Positions 9,805-19,596 of a DNA stretch of 64,000 nt are shown here, in pieces. The notes under the pieces are model-generated. The model was not told the DNA's origin. It did not search any database and saw nothing but the letters and a program-made list of their open reading frames with translations. The stretch covers positions 24,175-88,174 of the forward strand of contig NZ_CANMFF010000019.1 in the NCBI RefSeq assembly GCF_947497005.1. Reading direction: 5' to 3'. Position 1 is the first letter of the stretch; every line of letters starts with the position of its first letter. Both the position numbers and the translations under genes were made by a program. The DNA is from an uncultured Ruegeria sp. Its GTDB lineage: Bacteria > Pseudomonadota > Alphaproteobacteria > Rhodobacterales > Rhodobacteraceae.

Positions 9805-11073
9805 ATGAAATCTTTGCGTATTTTGATGTTCACCACATTTTATCCCCCCTATTCCTTTGGTGGCGACGCCATTGGCATTCAGCGCATGGCCCGGGCGCTG
9901 GCGGCGCGGGGCCACGATGTGACGGTGGTGCATGACGAAGACAGCTATCTGATCCTCGGTGGTAAACCGCAACCCGAAGGTGCCCCTGACGGGGTCCGGC
10001 GGATCGGGCTGCGCAGCCGCAACGGCATGATGTCGAACCTGTTGACCCAACAGTTGGGCCGCCCGGTGGTTCATGGGGGCCGCATTCGCGAGATATTGGC
10101 CGCGCGGCAACCGGATATCATCTGGCACAACAACACATCCCTGATCGGCGGGCCGGGCCTGTTGCCGATGGGTGAGGGGCTGAAGGTCTATGAGGCGCAT
10201 GAGCACTGGCTGGTCTGTCCCACCCATGTTCTGTGGCGGCACGGGCGCGAGCTGTGCGATGATCGCCAGTGCCTGCGCTGTGTGCTGAAACACAAACGCC
10301 CGCCGCAGCTGTGGCGTTATACCGGCGCGTTGGACCGGGCGCTGGATCACATGGATCTGATCATCGCCAAAAGCGAATTCAGCCGTGCCAAGCATCGCGA
10401 ATTCGGCCTGCGACAGGACATGCAGGTGCTGCCCTATTTCCTGCCCGATCTGGATCAGAGCGCTTTGCCGGAACCGGCAGCACATGACCGCCCTTATTTC
10501 CTGTTTGTCGGGCGATTGGAAAAGATCAAAGGGTTGCAGGATGTCTTCCCCGCCTTTGATCGTTACCCGGATGCCGATCTGCTGATCCTTGGTGATGGCG
10601 ATTACGCGGATGAGCTGAAGAAACAGGCGGCGGGCAATGACCGGATCAAATTCCTGGGCCGCAAGACACCTGACGAGTTGAACGCTTACTATCGTGGTGC
10701 ACTGGGGCTGATCGTGCCGTCGGTCTGTTATGAAACTTTCGGCATCATCCTGATCGAAAGCTTCCGGCTGGGCACACCGGTGATCGCCCGGCGACTGGGC
10801 CCGTTCCCCGAGATTGTCGAGCGGGCAGGGGGCGGAGAGCTGTTCGAAACCGAGGATGAGCTGATTGCGGCGATGCGCCGTTTTCAGGACGGAGGTGCCG
10901 CGCGGGATCAGATGGCCGCAGCGGCACGGCAGGGGTTTGAGACACTCTGGCGCGAAGATCAGGTATTGGGCCGGTTTGGCGCGGCTTTTGCGCAGGCAGC
11001 GCATGGTGCAGGCCGGACCGATCTGGCCCGCGCGTTAGAAGCTGGCGCTTTTGAGAACGGCGCGGCGGAATAA
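9805..11073 (+). CDS. glycosyltransferase family 4
   Basis: RILMFTTFYPPYSFGGDAIGIQRMARALAARGHDV ... YFLFVGRLEKIKGLQDVFPAF ... VPSVCYETFGIILIESFRLGTPVIARRLG. Confidence 0.93.
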   Translation: MKSLRILMFTTFYPPYSFGGDAIGIQRMARALAARGHDVTVVHDEDSYLILGGKPQPEGAPDGVRRIGLRSRNGMMSNLLTQQLGRPVVHGGRIREILAARQPDIIWHNNTSLIGGPGLLPMGEGLKVYEAHEHWLVCPTHVLWRHGRELCDDRQCLRCVLKHKRPPQLWRYTGALDRALDHMDLIIAKSEFSRAKHREFGLRQDMQVLPYFLPDLDQSALPEPAAHDRPYFLFVGRLEKIKGLQDVFPAFDRYPDADLLILGDGDYADELKKQAAGNDRIKFLGRKTPDELNAYYRGALGLIVPSVCYETFGIILIESFRLGTPVIARRLGPFPEIVERAGGGELFETEDELIAAMRRFQDGGAARDQMAAAARQGFETLWREDQVLGRFGAAFAQAAHGAGRTDLARALEAGAFENGAAE

Positions 11074-11080
11074 TCGGGAG

Positions 11081-12265
11081 TTATCCCTGCCCGGCCAGCT
11101 GCCGATACAGCTTTTCAAACCCGCTATGCACATGGGTTGGCGAAAACCGGTCTTCCTCACCACGGGCCGTGGCATTGGTACTCAGCCGGTCATATTCGGC
11201 GCGGTCGCGGCAAAGATCGCGCAACGCCTGAGACAGGCCGTCCAGATCATCGACCGCACACAGGCGTCCGACATCGTTATCCACCAGCTCGCGCACACCG
11301 CCGCAATCGGTGGCAATCACCGGCAGCCCGGCGCGGAACGCCTCGACAATTGAAATCGGCAGAGCCTCCCACCGGGATGTCAGCAGATAAAGATCCGAAG
11401 CCGCAAGATAGGTGGCGACATCCGAGATCACACCGGGGAAACGGATGATGTCTGAAACCCCGGCCTCTTCGGCCCAGGCCTCGACCTGACCGCGCAGCAC
11501 GCCTTCGCCCCCGACAACGATCCGCAGACCGGGAAGATCCTGCCGCACACGCCGGGCCACCTCGATCATCGCGTCGAGGCCTTTTTGGTGATCCAGCCGG
11601 GACAGTGACAGAACCAGATGTGTGCCATCTTCGCCCAGCAGGTCCCGCCGTAGGGCGGCAGCGGCGGCAGGGTCGGCTGGTGGGTTGGGGTGAACACCCA
11701 AAAGCATTACCCGTGCCTTGTCGGGATCGACCTGGCGCTCCAGCAGGGATTGCATGACCGTTTTGCTGGGGCAGAGCGCCAGATCAGCTCGCTTCCGGCA
11801 CGCGCGGGCCACCGCGTTGAGGCGGTCGGGCGACGAGCCGTGATAGGTCATCACAATGGGAATCCCCATCCCCAGACTGGCCAGGCGGGCTGTCAGAAGC
11901 GGCGCGGTTTCATGCGCATGGATGATATCGACCTTATGTGCCTTGAGCGCCCGGCGCAGGGTCAAAGCCGAGCGCGCCAGCCAGTACATTCTAAGGGCCG
12001 GGTTGAGCTTGCCATTCGCGCTGTGGTCGCTGACCCGGTCAAGCCGCAAAGGTACAAAGACACTGCCATCCGCGGTATCGCCAAGTTCGCCGGGGGCACC
12101 AGCCTTGATCACCTTGTGTCCATGCGCCATCAGGGACCCGCCCAGATCGGTAATGTGACGCTGAATGCCCCCGCCGAACGAGAAATACGAACACATCTGC
12201 AGGATGCTCAGCTGTTCCTTAAGAGTTCTCTCATTTGTCAGGGGGAGTGTTGTTTCACTTACCAT
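11081..12265 (-). CDS. glycosyltransferase family 4
   Basis: LQMCSYFSFGGGIQRHITDLGGSLMAHGH ... LSLSRLDHQKGLDAMIEVARR ... LLTSRWEALPISIVEAFRAGLPVIATDCGGVREL. Confidence 0.93.
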   Translation of the reverse strand: MVSETTLPLTNERTLKEQLSILQMCSYFSFGGGIQRHITDLGGSLMAHGHKVIKAGAPGELGDTADGSVFVPLRLDRVSDHSANGKLNPALRMYWLARSALTLRRALKAHKVDIIHAHETAPLLTARLASLGMGIPIVMTYHGSSPDRLNAVARACRKRADLALCPSKTVMQSLLERQVDPDKARVMLLGVHPNPPADPAAAAALRRDLLGEDGTHLVLSLSRLDHQKGLDAMIEVARRVRQDLPGLRIVVGGEGVLRGQVEAWAEEAGVSDIIRFPGVISDVATYLAASDLYLLTSRWEALPISIVEAFRAGLPVIATDCGGVRELVDNDVGRLCAVDDLDGLSQALRDLCRDRAEYDRLSTNATARGEEDRFSPTHVHSGFEKLYRQLAGQG

Positions 12266-13764
12266 ATCGGCTGTCCCAGTCGGAACGTGATGATTTTGTC
12301 CGCACCATCCGGTTTTGTCAGGCGAGCTGTGATCTGATTGGCTGTATCATTGGGCGTGATGCGAAAAAATGCCTGGGCCTTTTCGCCGTTCTGTATCAGC
12401 TCAACGGGCTGCGCGGCCTCTCTATCTGTTGTTATAGATGCCGCGGTGATACCGGCTTCCCCAATATGCATTTCGATATCAAGCGGGGTATCGCGGCGCA
12501 GAGGTGCAGACAGGATCAGATAGGCTGCCGCGCCAGGTGCATCGATTGGAAAGACCCCAACTCTCTGGTGGCTGCCCGGCCCAAAGCGCTGATACGCGGT
12601 CAGCAGAATGCCCAGAAGGATCAGCAGATAGATCCAGCGGGACATCCCCAACCCACGCCAGATGCGTCGGAGCGGGCCGTATTGTGCCGCCTCAGGGGCC
12701 AGCCGTGCCGCAAAGATCAAGGCGCCTGTCAGGGCAACGCCGGCGGCCAAAAGGCCTGACAGAACCCAGAGACCCAGTGAAACTGCGCCGCCCCAGGTGC
12801 CGAAATGCAATGTGTTCATCAGTGCCTTCCAGCGTGCGAAGCCGCGGGTATCATCCGGGGTGAACGCGCCGAGCACCTCAAGGGTCACCGGATCGACCGA
12901 CACGCTGCCCCATCCGCTCGTTTTCGCAAAACCGGCCACTGGGCCTTCAAAGCCAAAAGTACCGGACGGATCGCCGGGCAGCACCATGACAAGCGGCTCC
13001 AGGCCAGGCAAGGCGGCAACAGCGCTTGCCTCGGCCTGTTCAAGGGTGTCGGAACTGAAACCGATAGGCAGGGTGGTGTCACGGGCGGAAGTGGGCTGAG
13101 GTTTTGGGGTTGTACCTTCGAACCCCAGGCCGCCGAGCATGAAATAGAAGCTGGTGATTGCAATCAGGATCAGAAGGGGCGCGGCCCAGAGGGCCGTCAG
13201 CCGGTGCGTGGCACCGGACCAGGATCTGAACCCCCCGGCGCGTTTGGGCCAGCGGAAAAATCCTTTCCAGAAACGCCGGTAGGTAATCAGCCCGCTGACG
13301 ATCTGATACAGAAGCAGAACAGATGTTGCCGAGATCAGGATGAAGATGGGGCGTTTGGTGGTCAGAAACGTATCATGCAGATCGCGCAGGATATCGCGAA
13401 ACCCGCCATCCCTCGTTTCGTAAACGACTGCTCCGGTCGCCGGGTCGGTCCAGAAGCTGATGTTTTCGCCCCAGCCGGTTCGCCCGAAGGTGCGATCTGC
13501 AAACCAGGGGGCGGGGTATTTCTCGATGACGAACACAGTGCTTTCGGGATGGGTGGTTTTAATGCCGTCATAGATTTCCGCAAAACTGGCGGTTCGGTCT
13601 TCTTTGGCAATGGTGGTCCAGATTTCCGGTCGGGCAATGGATTCAACCTCGATACCGACGACAAGCACCGTCCCCGTCAGGAACATAAAGGTAAAGAAGA
13701 TCGACAGGTGTAACCCCAACCAGGTGTGCAGGGAAAATAGCCAGTTGCGAAAGGTTCGGTTCAT
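12259..13764 (-). CDS. PepSY-associated TM helix domain protein
   Basis: RNWLFSLHTWLGLHLSIFFTFMFLTGTVLVVGIEVE, LHDTFLTTKRPIFILISATSVLLLYQIVSGLITYRRFWKGFFRWPKR; PepSY_TM signature. Confidence 0.86.
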   Translation of the reverse strand: MNRTFRNWLFSLHTWLGLHLSIFFTFMFLTGTVLVVGIEVESIARPEIWTTIAKEDRTASFAEIYDGIKTTHPESTVFVIEKYPAPWFADRTFGRTGWGENISFWTDPATGAVVYETRDGGFRDILRDLHDTFLTTKRPIFILISATSVLLLYQIVSGLITYRRFWKGFFRWPKRAGGFRSWSGATHRLTALWAAPLLILIAITSFYFMLGGLGFEGTTPKPQPTSARDTTLPIGFSSDTLEQAEASAVAALPGLEPLVMVLPGDPSGTFGFEGPVAGFAKTSGWGSVSVDPVTLEVLGAFTPDDTRGFARWKALMNTLHFGTWGGAVSLGLWVLSGLLAAGVALTGALIFAARLAPEAAQYGPLRRIWRGLGMSRWIYLLILLGILLTAYQRFGPGSHQRVGVFPIDAPGAAAYLILSAPLRRDTPLDIEMHIGEAGITAASITTDREAAQPVELIQNGEKAQAFFRITPNDTANQITARLTKPDGADKIITFRLGQPIW

Positions 13765-13982
13765 TTGAAACGCTGACAGCTGATAAATTTACCGGCACAC
13801 TAAATGAAACTGATGTTTAAGAAACAAGGGGTCGGAGAGAACTGACTGTTTTAGACGCGTGAATCCGGCAGAAGATGTGGCGGTGAGCGCACGTTATTGC
13901 AAAATATTCCTGTACTTTGGGCGATGGGCGAATCCGATACTGCCCCGGATGATACAATCGTTCCAACTTGGAGGTTGGGTAA

Positions 13983-14993
13983 TTGGTGTCTTCAAATTTA
14001 GAACAAAGTCGTAAAACCATTTCTATTGTTTCGCCGTGCTTCAACGAAGAAGACAATGTGGCGAATTGCTATGAAACTGTAAAAGCGATTTTTGAGGAAA
14101 ATCTGCCGGGCTATAGGTGCGAGCATATCTTTGTCGATAATGCATCCTCCGACCGGACTGTCGAGATCCTGCGTGAGATCGCTGAAAAAGATCAGAATGT
14201 GAAGGTTGTCGTAAACGCCCGCAACTTTGGTGTGTTCCGATCTGCCTTCAACGGGTTGCGTTATGCCGAAGGGGATGCCGTGGTCGTCATCCTGCCCGTC
14301 GACCTTCAGGACCCGCCGGACATGATCCCGGAGTTCGTGCAGTTATGGGAAAGCGGTTATGATGTGGTGGCGGGTGCCCGCACCACCCGCGAAGAGGGGA
14401 TCGTGATGCGCGTGGCACGCGGCATCTTCTACACGATCGTCAATCGGCTGTCCGATGTCTGGCTGGAGCCGTCAGTGGGCGAGTTCCAACTTGTCGATCG
14501 CAAAGTGCTAAATGCGGTGTTGTCGCATAACGATCACTACCCCTATATCCGCGGCATCATCGCCAGCTGTGGATTTCGCCGCATCATCGTCCCATATGTC
14601 TGGCGGGCCCGCAAAAGAGGTGTTTCCAAGCACAATCTGATGGCGCTGACCGATCAGGCGCTGAATGCGATCTTCTCTTTCACACGCGCCCCAATGCGGT
14701 TCTGTACGCTCAGCGGGCTGGTGATCGCCACCAGCTGTATTCTGTTCTCTCTCATTTCAGTGGTGTTTTATTTATTCAACCCGGACCTGGCTCCGCGAGG
14801 GACCACGACAATCATCGTCGCGCTGTTCTTCCTGTCGGGCATCCAGATGCTGTTTATCGGCATGTTGGGGGAATACATAACCTCGATCCATAATCAGGTG
14901 CGGGGCGGCCCGATCGTTACCGAACAGGAGCGCATCAATATCGAAGGTCCCGCACGGGATCCGGCGATTGTCAAAGACGAGCATATGGCATGA
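13983..14993 (+). CDS. glycosyltransferase family 2 with two C-terminal TM helices (DPM1/GtrB-like)
   Basis: TISIVSPCFNEEDNVANCYETVKAIF, HIFVDNASSDRT, ILPVDLQDPPDMIPEFV, GMLGEYITSIHNQVRGGPIV. Confidence 0.93.
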   Translation: MVSSNLEQSRKTISIVSPCFNEEDNVANCYETVKAIFEENLPGYRCEHIFVDNASSDRTVEILREIAEKDQNVKVVVNARNFGVFRSAFNGLRYAEGDAVVVILPVDLQDPPDMIPEFVQLWESGYDVVAGARTTREEGIVMRVARGIFYTIVNRLSDVWLEPSVGEFQLVDRKVLNAVLSHNDHYPYIRGIIASCGFRRIIVPYVWRARKRGVSKHNLMALTDQALNAIFSFTRAPMRFCTLSGLVIATSCILFSLISVVFYLFNPDLAPRGTTTIIVALFFLSGIQMLFIGMLGEYITSIHNQVRGGPIVTEQERINIEGPARDPAIVKDEHMA

Positions 14994-17032
14994 ACATGCG
15001 CTCGGGTCGGGCGATGTGGCTCTGTGCCGGGGGGATGGCCTTATGCGGCAGTTCGGCTTGGGCCGCAGATATTCCGAACAGCAATGCCACACTGACTGAA
15101 CTGCGCCTTTGGTTTGCAGCCATGGCGATCGCTGCGCTGCTTGTGGTGGGTGTTTTCCGGCAGCGCGGCCAGCTTCTTTTTGGCCTGCTTGGCGCGGCGC
15201 TGCTTTTGGGCAGTGCGGCCCGGTTGTGGTTGACCCAGCCCCTTTGGTTCCCACGGCTCGAAATTTCCGCAACCCCCCCGGAGAACCTGATCATGCTGGC
15301 GATACTGGCGGGGCAGACGGTGCTGACGGGCTTTGTACTTGTGCGCCCGCAGGGAAGGGCGGCCATAACGGGCCTGATGGCAGAAGCAGGACGGTGGCGG
15401 CTGATCCTCTTGCTGGGGCTGGTTGCGGCCTTTTGCGTTTCGGCAACGCCTTATGTGGCTTACGGGTATTATCTGGCCTTCGGTCTGCAGATCGGGATCG
15501 GCGGTGCGCTGAACCTTGTGCAGATGGCGACGCTGGTCGCGGCTTTCACCGTTTCCGGGCCTGACCGGGCACCCCGCATTCCGGTTCCGGCCCTGGCGGT
15601 CTTTGCGACGCTGGCCAGCGCGGTTCTGGCCTGGGCCGCATTCGACCGCGTGCCTCATGTCGAGGATGAGGTGGCCTATCTGTTTCAGGCGCGCACCTTT
15701 GCCGCCGGCGTCCTCGGAAGCCCGGCCCCACCCGAAGCGGCTCAGCCCGCATTGGAATACTACCTTTTCGATATTCGCGGCGATCAGTGGATCGGCGTGC
15801 CGGCGCAGGGTTGGGCCATCGTGCTGAGCCTTGGCGTGCTGGCCGGGGTGCCCTGGCTGGTCAACCCTGTGTTGACCGGGGTTTCTGTCTGGCTGGCGCA
15901 TGGCATCGTGTGCCGGGCTGTCAGTCGCGAACGTGCCGATCTGGTCGCATTGCTGATGGCCACGTCGCCCTGGGTGCTTGCCGTTGGGGGCACGCTGATG
16001 GCGCATTCCACAACATTGGTGATGGTGCTGCTGGGATGGTGGTGCCTGCTCAGAGCCGGAGAGGGGTCAACGCGCAGGGACGTCATGCTCGCGCTTGTTG
16101 CGGGTTTGGCTTTGGGCTGGGCCTTTGTCACCCGACAGCTTGATGGGTTGATCATAAGCGTTTTGACCGGCCTGTGGTTGCTGCGGCGCCTGCCGGGGGG
16201 GATCGGACAGGTGGTCGCCTGTGCATTGGGCGGTGTTCTGTCGGGTGGGGTCTTTTTACTGCTCAACCTGACGATCACCGGAGATGCGCTGCTGACCCCG
16301 CAAGCGGATTACCTGAGCCGGTTATGGCCCGACACGCAGAATGCCTATGGGTTTGGTCCCCATGTAGGGCCACCGGCCGAGAGCTGGGGCGCGCTCGATA
16401 TCTGGGTCGGGCACAGCCCTGCCGAGGGTCTGTTGAATCTGATCAATGGTTTTACCGCGCTCAATTACGAACTTCTGGGCTGGACATTCGGGTCCCTGGT
16501 TCCGGTGTGGATTGTGTTCATATGGGGCAAAAAGCTGACCGGGTTCGACCGGGCCATGCTGGTGGTGTTCGCGATTCTTGTGGGGGCACTGTTTTTTTAC
16601 TGGTTTACGGGCACGTTCTATCTTGGGCCGCGCTACTGGCATACGGCATTGTTGCCGGCGCTGGCCTTGGCGGCGGCCGGGATCGAGACCATCCGGGACC
16701 GGTTGCCTGAACAGCATCGCGGCCGTCTGCATTGCGTCATCCTATTGCTGTGCGCGGTGTCTGTTGTCAGTTTCACCCCGTGGCGCGGGGTGTCGAAATA
16801 CAATGGGTATGGTGGCTATACCGGCGACATAAGACGGCAGGCCGCCGGGCTTGGAAACGCTTTGGTCTTTGTCTCGACACAGGGCGATATCGGGTCTGCG
16901 CTTTATCTCAACGACCCGTTCCTGCCCGAGGGCAAACCGATTTTCCTGCGTGATATGGGCCCCGAGCAGAACGCAGCCATCATCGCGGCCTTCCCGGGAC
17001 GCGAAGCTGTCTATCTGAAGGATAGCGAATAG
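14990..17032 (+). CDS. polytopic membrane protein, possible GT-C fold (ArnT/PMT-like) glycosyltransferase
   Basis: ~12 hydrophobic segments; luminal-loop style FDRVPHVEDEVAYLFQARTFAAG; ATGA overlap with upstream GT2. Confidence 0.65.
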   Translation: MNMRSGRAMWLCAGGMALCGSSAWAADIPNSNATLTELRLWFAAMAIAALLVVGVFRQRGQLLFGLLGAALLLGSAARLWLTQPLWFPRLEISATPPENLIMLAILAGQTVLTGFVLVRPQGRAAITGLMAEAGRWRLILLLGLVAAFCVSATPYVAYGYYLAFGLQIGIGGALNLVQMATLVAAFTVSGPDRAPRIPVPALAVFATLASAVLAWAAFDRVPHVEDEVAYLFQARTFAAGVLGSPAPPEAAQPALEYYLFDIRGDQWIGVPAQGWAIVLSLGVLAGVPWLVNPVLTGVSVWLAHGIVCRAVSRERADLVALLMATSPWVLAVGGTLMAHSTTLVMVLLGWWCLLRAGEGSTRRDVMLALVAGLALGWAFVTRQLDGLIISVLTGLWLLRRLPGGIGQVVACALGGVLSGGVFLLLNLTITGDALLTPQADYLSRLWPDTQNAYGFGPHVGPPAESWGALDIWVGHSPAEGLLNLINGFTALNYELLGWTFGSLVPVWIVFIWGKKLTGFDRAMLVVFAILVGALFFYWFTGTFYLGPRYWHTALLPALALAAAGIETIRDRLPEQHRGRLHCVILLLCAVSVVSFTPWRGVSKYNGYGGYTGDIRRQAAGLGNALVFVSTQGDIGSALYLNDPFLPEGKPIFLRDMGPEQNAAIIAAFPGREAVYLKDSE

Positions 17033-17047
17033 GCCCGGGGCCTATTC
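17027..17047. terminator. perfect inverted repeat spanning both stop codons of convergent genes (possible bidirectional terminator)
   Basis: GAATAGGCC-CGG-GGCCTATTC, 9-bp stem, 3-nt loop; no U-tract. Confidence 0.5.
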
Positions 17048-19078
17048 TGCCGCATGCTGATTTTCGCCCGACACGAAGTGGCGCCGGAAATCATTGGCGA
17101 ACATCGTTCGGGTAAACCGGCCGAGCCCCGAGGCATGTTCGCCAAAGGTTTCGATCCGTGACAGCAGGGTGGTTTTCACCCGTTGATCGACCTGGGTCTG
17201 GAATTTGCGGGGCGCGTCGAACTGGTAATCCTGCAGCACGCCTTCATATCCCGAATTCCGCCAGGCCTCGACATCGAAGGACGAGCTCCAGACGGGTTCA
17301 TGTTCCAGGGTTTCCGAGAAGGGCACATGCAACATCACGGCGCTGTAGTAATTGATGATCGTATCGAGCATCGCGTGCGCTTCGTGGTCGTCCTTGTCCA
17401 GAAGGTCGCTGATGGCCCGTTTCAGGAAATCAAGCGCCTCGTCCAGCACGATGAAGCGGCCAATCATCGAGTATTTGCTGAGCAGATTACCCCCCAACTC
17501 ACCGCTGATCAGGTCATCATAATTGTCCTGCGCCCAGGCGACGCAATCGGCGCGGGATTCAAACAGTTCCTGCTGGTTTTCTTCCAGATACCCGGCCACC
17601 GCGTCCCGGAAGGGCTCGGGGGCCTGATCAAGGATCTCCTGCATATGTTTGACGATCAGGAAAGGCCGGATGCCACGGGACCGCGCCAGCCGGAAGGCTT
17701 CTTCGAAATTGTCTTCGTAATAGAAGATCGTCAGCAGCAGGTGGAAAACGCGGGTGTCCAGGTAATCCTGGAACGAGAAATTCTCAGACTGCACCACCAT
17801 TTCCTCGGTTTCGACGACGGTTGGACCGTTATATTGGCCCAGGCATCGGGCAACGACCCGGTGCAGGGTTTTGAACCCGAATTTTTCGCGGCTGTCGGGA
17901 TTGGCCAGCGGTGCGCCGTGCAGCAGCATCAACTGGTGCGCAGCCACCCGGCTGACACCGGTTTCGATCAGCTGATCGACGGCATCCATGAAGGATTCCC
18001 TGGTTTCACCGGGCATGCACAGGATCAGCTCTCCATAGGATTGCATACCCTTTGAATGCAGCTCCTGCTGTACTTCGGCATAGGTATCCAGGCTGATATT
18101 GTCGCGTTTGATATTTTTCAGGACTTCCGGATTCAGAGACTGAACCGACGAGGTCATCGGTAACCGGCCCTTGGCCTTGCGCATCACCTTGATGATCCGG
18201 TCGCCCCGGTTCTTGCCCGTGGTTGTCCGGATGTATTTGGGCCAGTCGTACCGATCCATCAGATGGCCCAGATAATCGGCCACCTCTTCATCCTGCACGT
18301 ACATGCCGAAATTGTCGTCAGCAAAACACAGCGGGCTGGCATGGTTGATGCGGGCCACGATGTAATCCAGATCGGCCTTGGTGCGTTCGAACGAGTGGCG
18401 GAACACTTTCGAGTTCGATTTCACTGCCGAATTGCAGAAGGCACAGGTGAACGGGCAGCCCCGCGCCAGCTGCATCAGTGCAAACAGGCCGGTGTCAAAG
18501 AACTTGTCCATCAGCCCGGCCAGATAGGGCGAGGGGATCTCGTCCAGATCGCGGATACGGGGCGGTTCGTCCCCACGCAGGATCTCTCCGGTTTTGGGGT
18601 GGACGTAAAGCGCACCCTCGACCGCTTCTTCCCACATGCCTTCGCGGCGGGCGCCGACATCAATGAAGCGCTGTAGCGTGCTCAGAAAAGCGCGCTCGCC
18701 CTCATAGGTGGGGCCGCGTACATGCATGTCGATCTGCGGCATGGTCCGGATCCAGCTGTCCTGTTCGTCTTCGGTCAGTGGAAAGTTGGGGCCACCCATC
18801 AGGGTCAGGCTGTCGGGGTTAACTGCCTTGGCATAGTCAGCAAAAGACAGGGCCAGATGGTGGTTCCAGGAATAGCTGGAAAAGCCGATCACATCCGGGG
18901 CGGCCGTGTCGATGGCCGTCTTGAGCTCTTTCGGATCACGAAAGATCGCGACTTCGATCGGTGTGGGGCTTTTTGCATGGGCCTGGGCATAGGTCGCAAG
19001 ATTTCCAACGCCCAATGGGTAAGTGTCCGACGTGGCGGTAACAAGGTTATGTCCAAGATCAGCAAGATAAAGACGCAT
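17042..19078 (-). CDS. B12-binding domain-containing radical SAM protein
   Basis: N-terminal DVIGFSSYSWNHHLALSFADYAKAVNPDSLTLMGGPNFP (B12-binding-like) and ARGCPFTCAFCNSA (CX3CX2C cluster motif). Confidence 0.9.
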   Translation of the reverse strand: MRLYLADLGHNLVTATSDTYPLGVGNLATYAQAHAKSPTPIEVAIFRDPKELKTAIDTAAPDVIGFSSYSWNHHLALSFADYAKAVNPDSLTLMGGPNFPLTEDEQDSWIRTMPQIDMHVRGPTYEGERAFLSTLQRFIDVGARREGMWEEAVEGALYVHPKTGEILRGDEPPRIRDLDEIPSPYLAGLMDKFFDTGLFALMQLARGCPFTCAFCNSAVKSNSKVFRHSFERTKADLDYIVARINHASPLCFADDNFGMYVQDEEVADYLGHLMDRYDWPKYIRTTTGKNRGDRIIKVMRKAKGRLPMTSSVQSLNPEVLKNIKRDNISLDTYAEVQQELHSKGMQSYGELILCMPGETRESFMDAVDQLIETGVSRVAAHQLMLLHGAPLANPDSREKFGFKTLHRVVARCLGQYNGPTVVETEEMVVQSENFSFQDYLDTRVFHLLLTIFYYEDNFEEAFRLARSRGIRPFLIVKHMQEILDQAPEPFRDAVAGYLEENQQELFESRADCVAWAQDNYDDLISGELGGNLLSKYSMIGRFIVLDEALDFLKRAISDLLDKDDHEAHAMLDTIINYYSAVMLHVPFSETLEHEPVWSSSFDVEAWRNSGYEGVLQDYQFDAPRKFQTQVDQRVKTTLLSRIETFGEHASGLGRFTRTMFANDFRRHFVSGENQHAAE

Positions 19079-19194
19079 TGACGATTATCCTTCCAGCACT
19101 GGTACCAAATACATTTAACGGTCCATATTCCATTATATCAGATGGACCGGTTGCGGATCGAAATTGTTTTAGTCTGTCGTTTTGAGGCATTATA

Positions 19195-19596
19195 TCAGAC
19201 CTCCGACTGCCACGGGAAGCGATCGGTCAGCGCCCGGGAAACAAGGATGAAGGCCAGAACGGCAGCAGGTAGAACCAGCAGACCTTGTGCAACGATCGGA
19301 TGCAGCCCTGCGATCAGAAGAGCTTCGAGCGAAAAGGCGTTGAAACCGTAAACCATGACATAGGCCAGCAGGTAGAAGGGCAATTTCCTGAACCCTTTGG
19401 TGTCGAACACAATCCGGGCGTGGGTCATGAAATTCCACGCCACGCCGATGACGAACGAGATCGCAAGAGCCGCCTGTGCCGGCAATCCCGACAGGCTCAG
19501 AACAGAAAAAACCGCATACCCAAAGGCCGTATTCACAATACCGACCAGAGCAAAAAGCATGAAGGATTGCTTGCGTAGAAAAGATGAAGATTTCAT
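19195..19596 (-). CDS. GtrA family membrane protein
   Basis: MKSSSFLRKQSFMLFALVGIVNTAFGYAVFSVL, FVIGVAWNFMTHARIVF; start overlaps upstream stop (ATGA). Confidence 0.87.
   Translation of the reverse strand: MKSSSFLRKQSFMLFALVGIVNTAFGYAVFSVLSLSGLPAQAALAISFVIGVAWNFMTHARIVFDTKGFRKLPFYLLAYVMVYGFNAFSLEALLIAGLHPIVAQGLLVLPAAVLAFILVSRALTDRFPWQSEV

Noticed and set aside
9742-11004. 420-aa minus-strand ORF
   Set aside because: Fully antisense to a clear GT4 gene; no recognisable domain.
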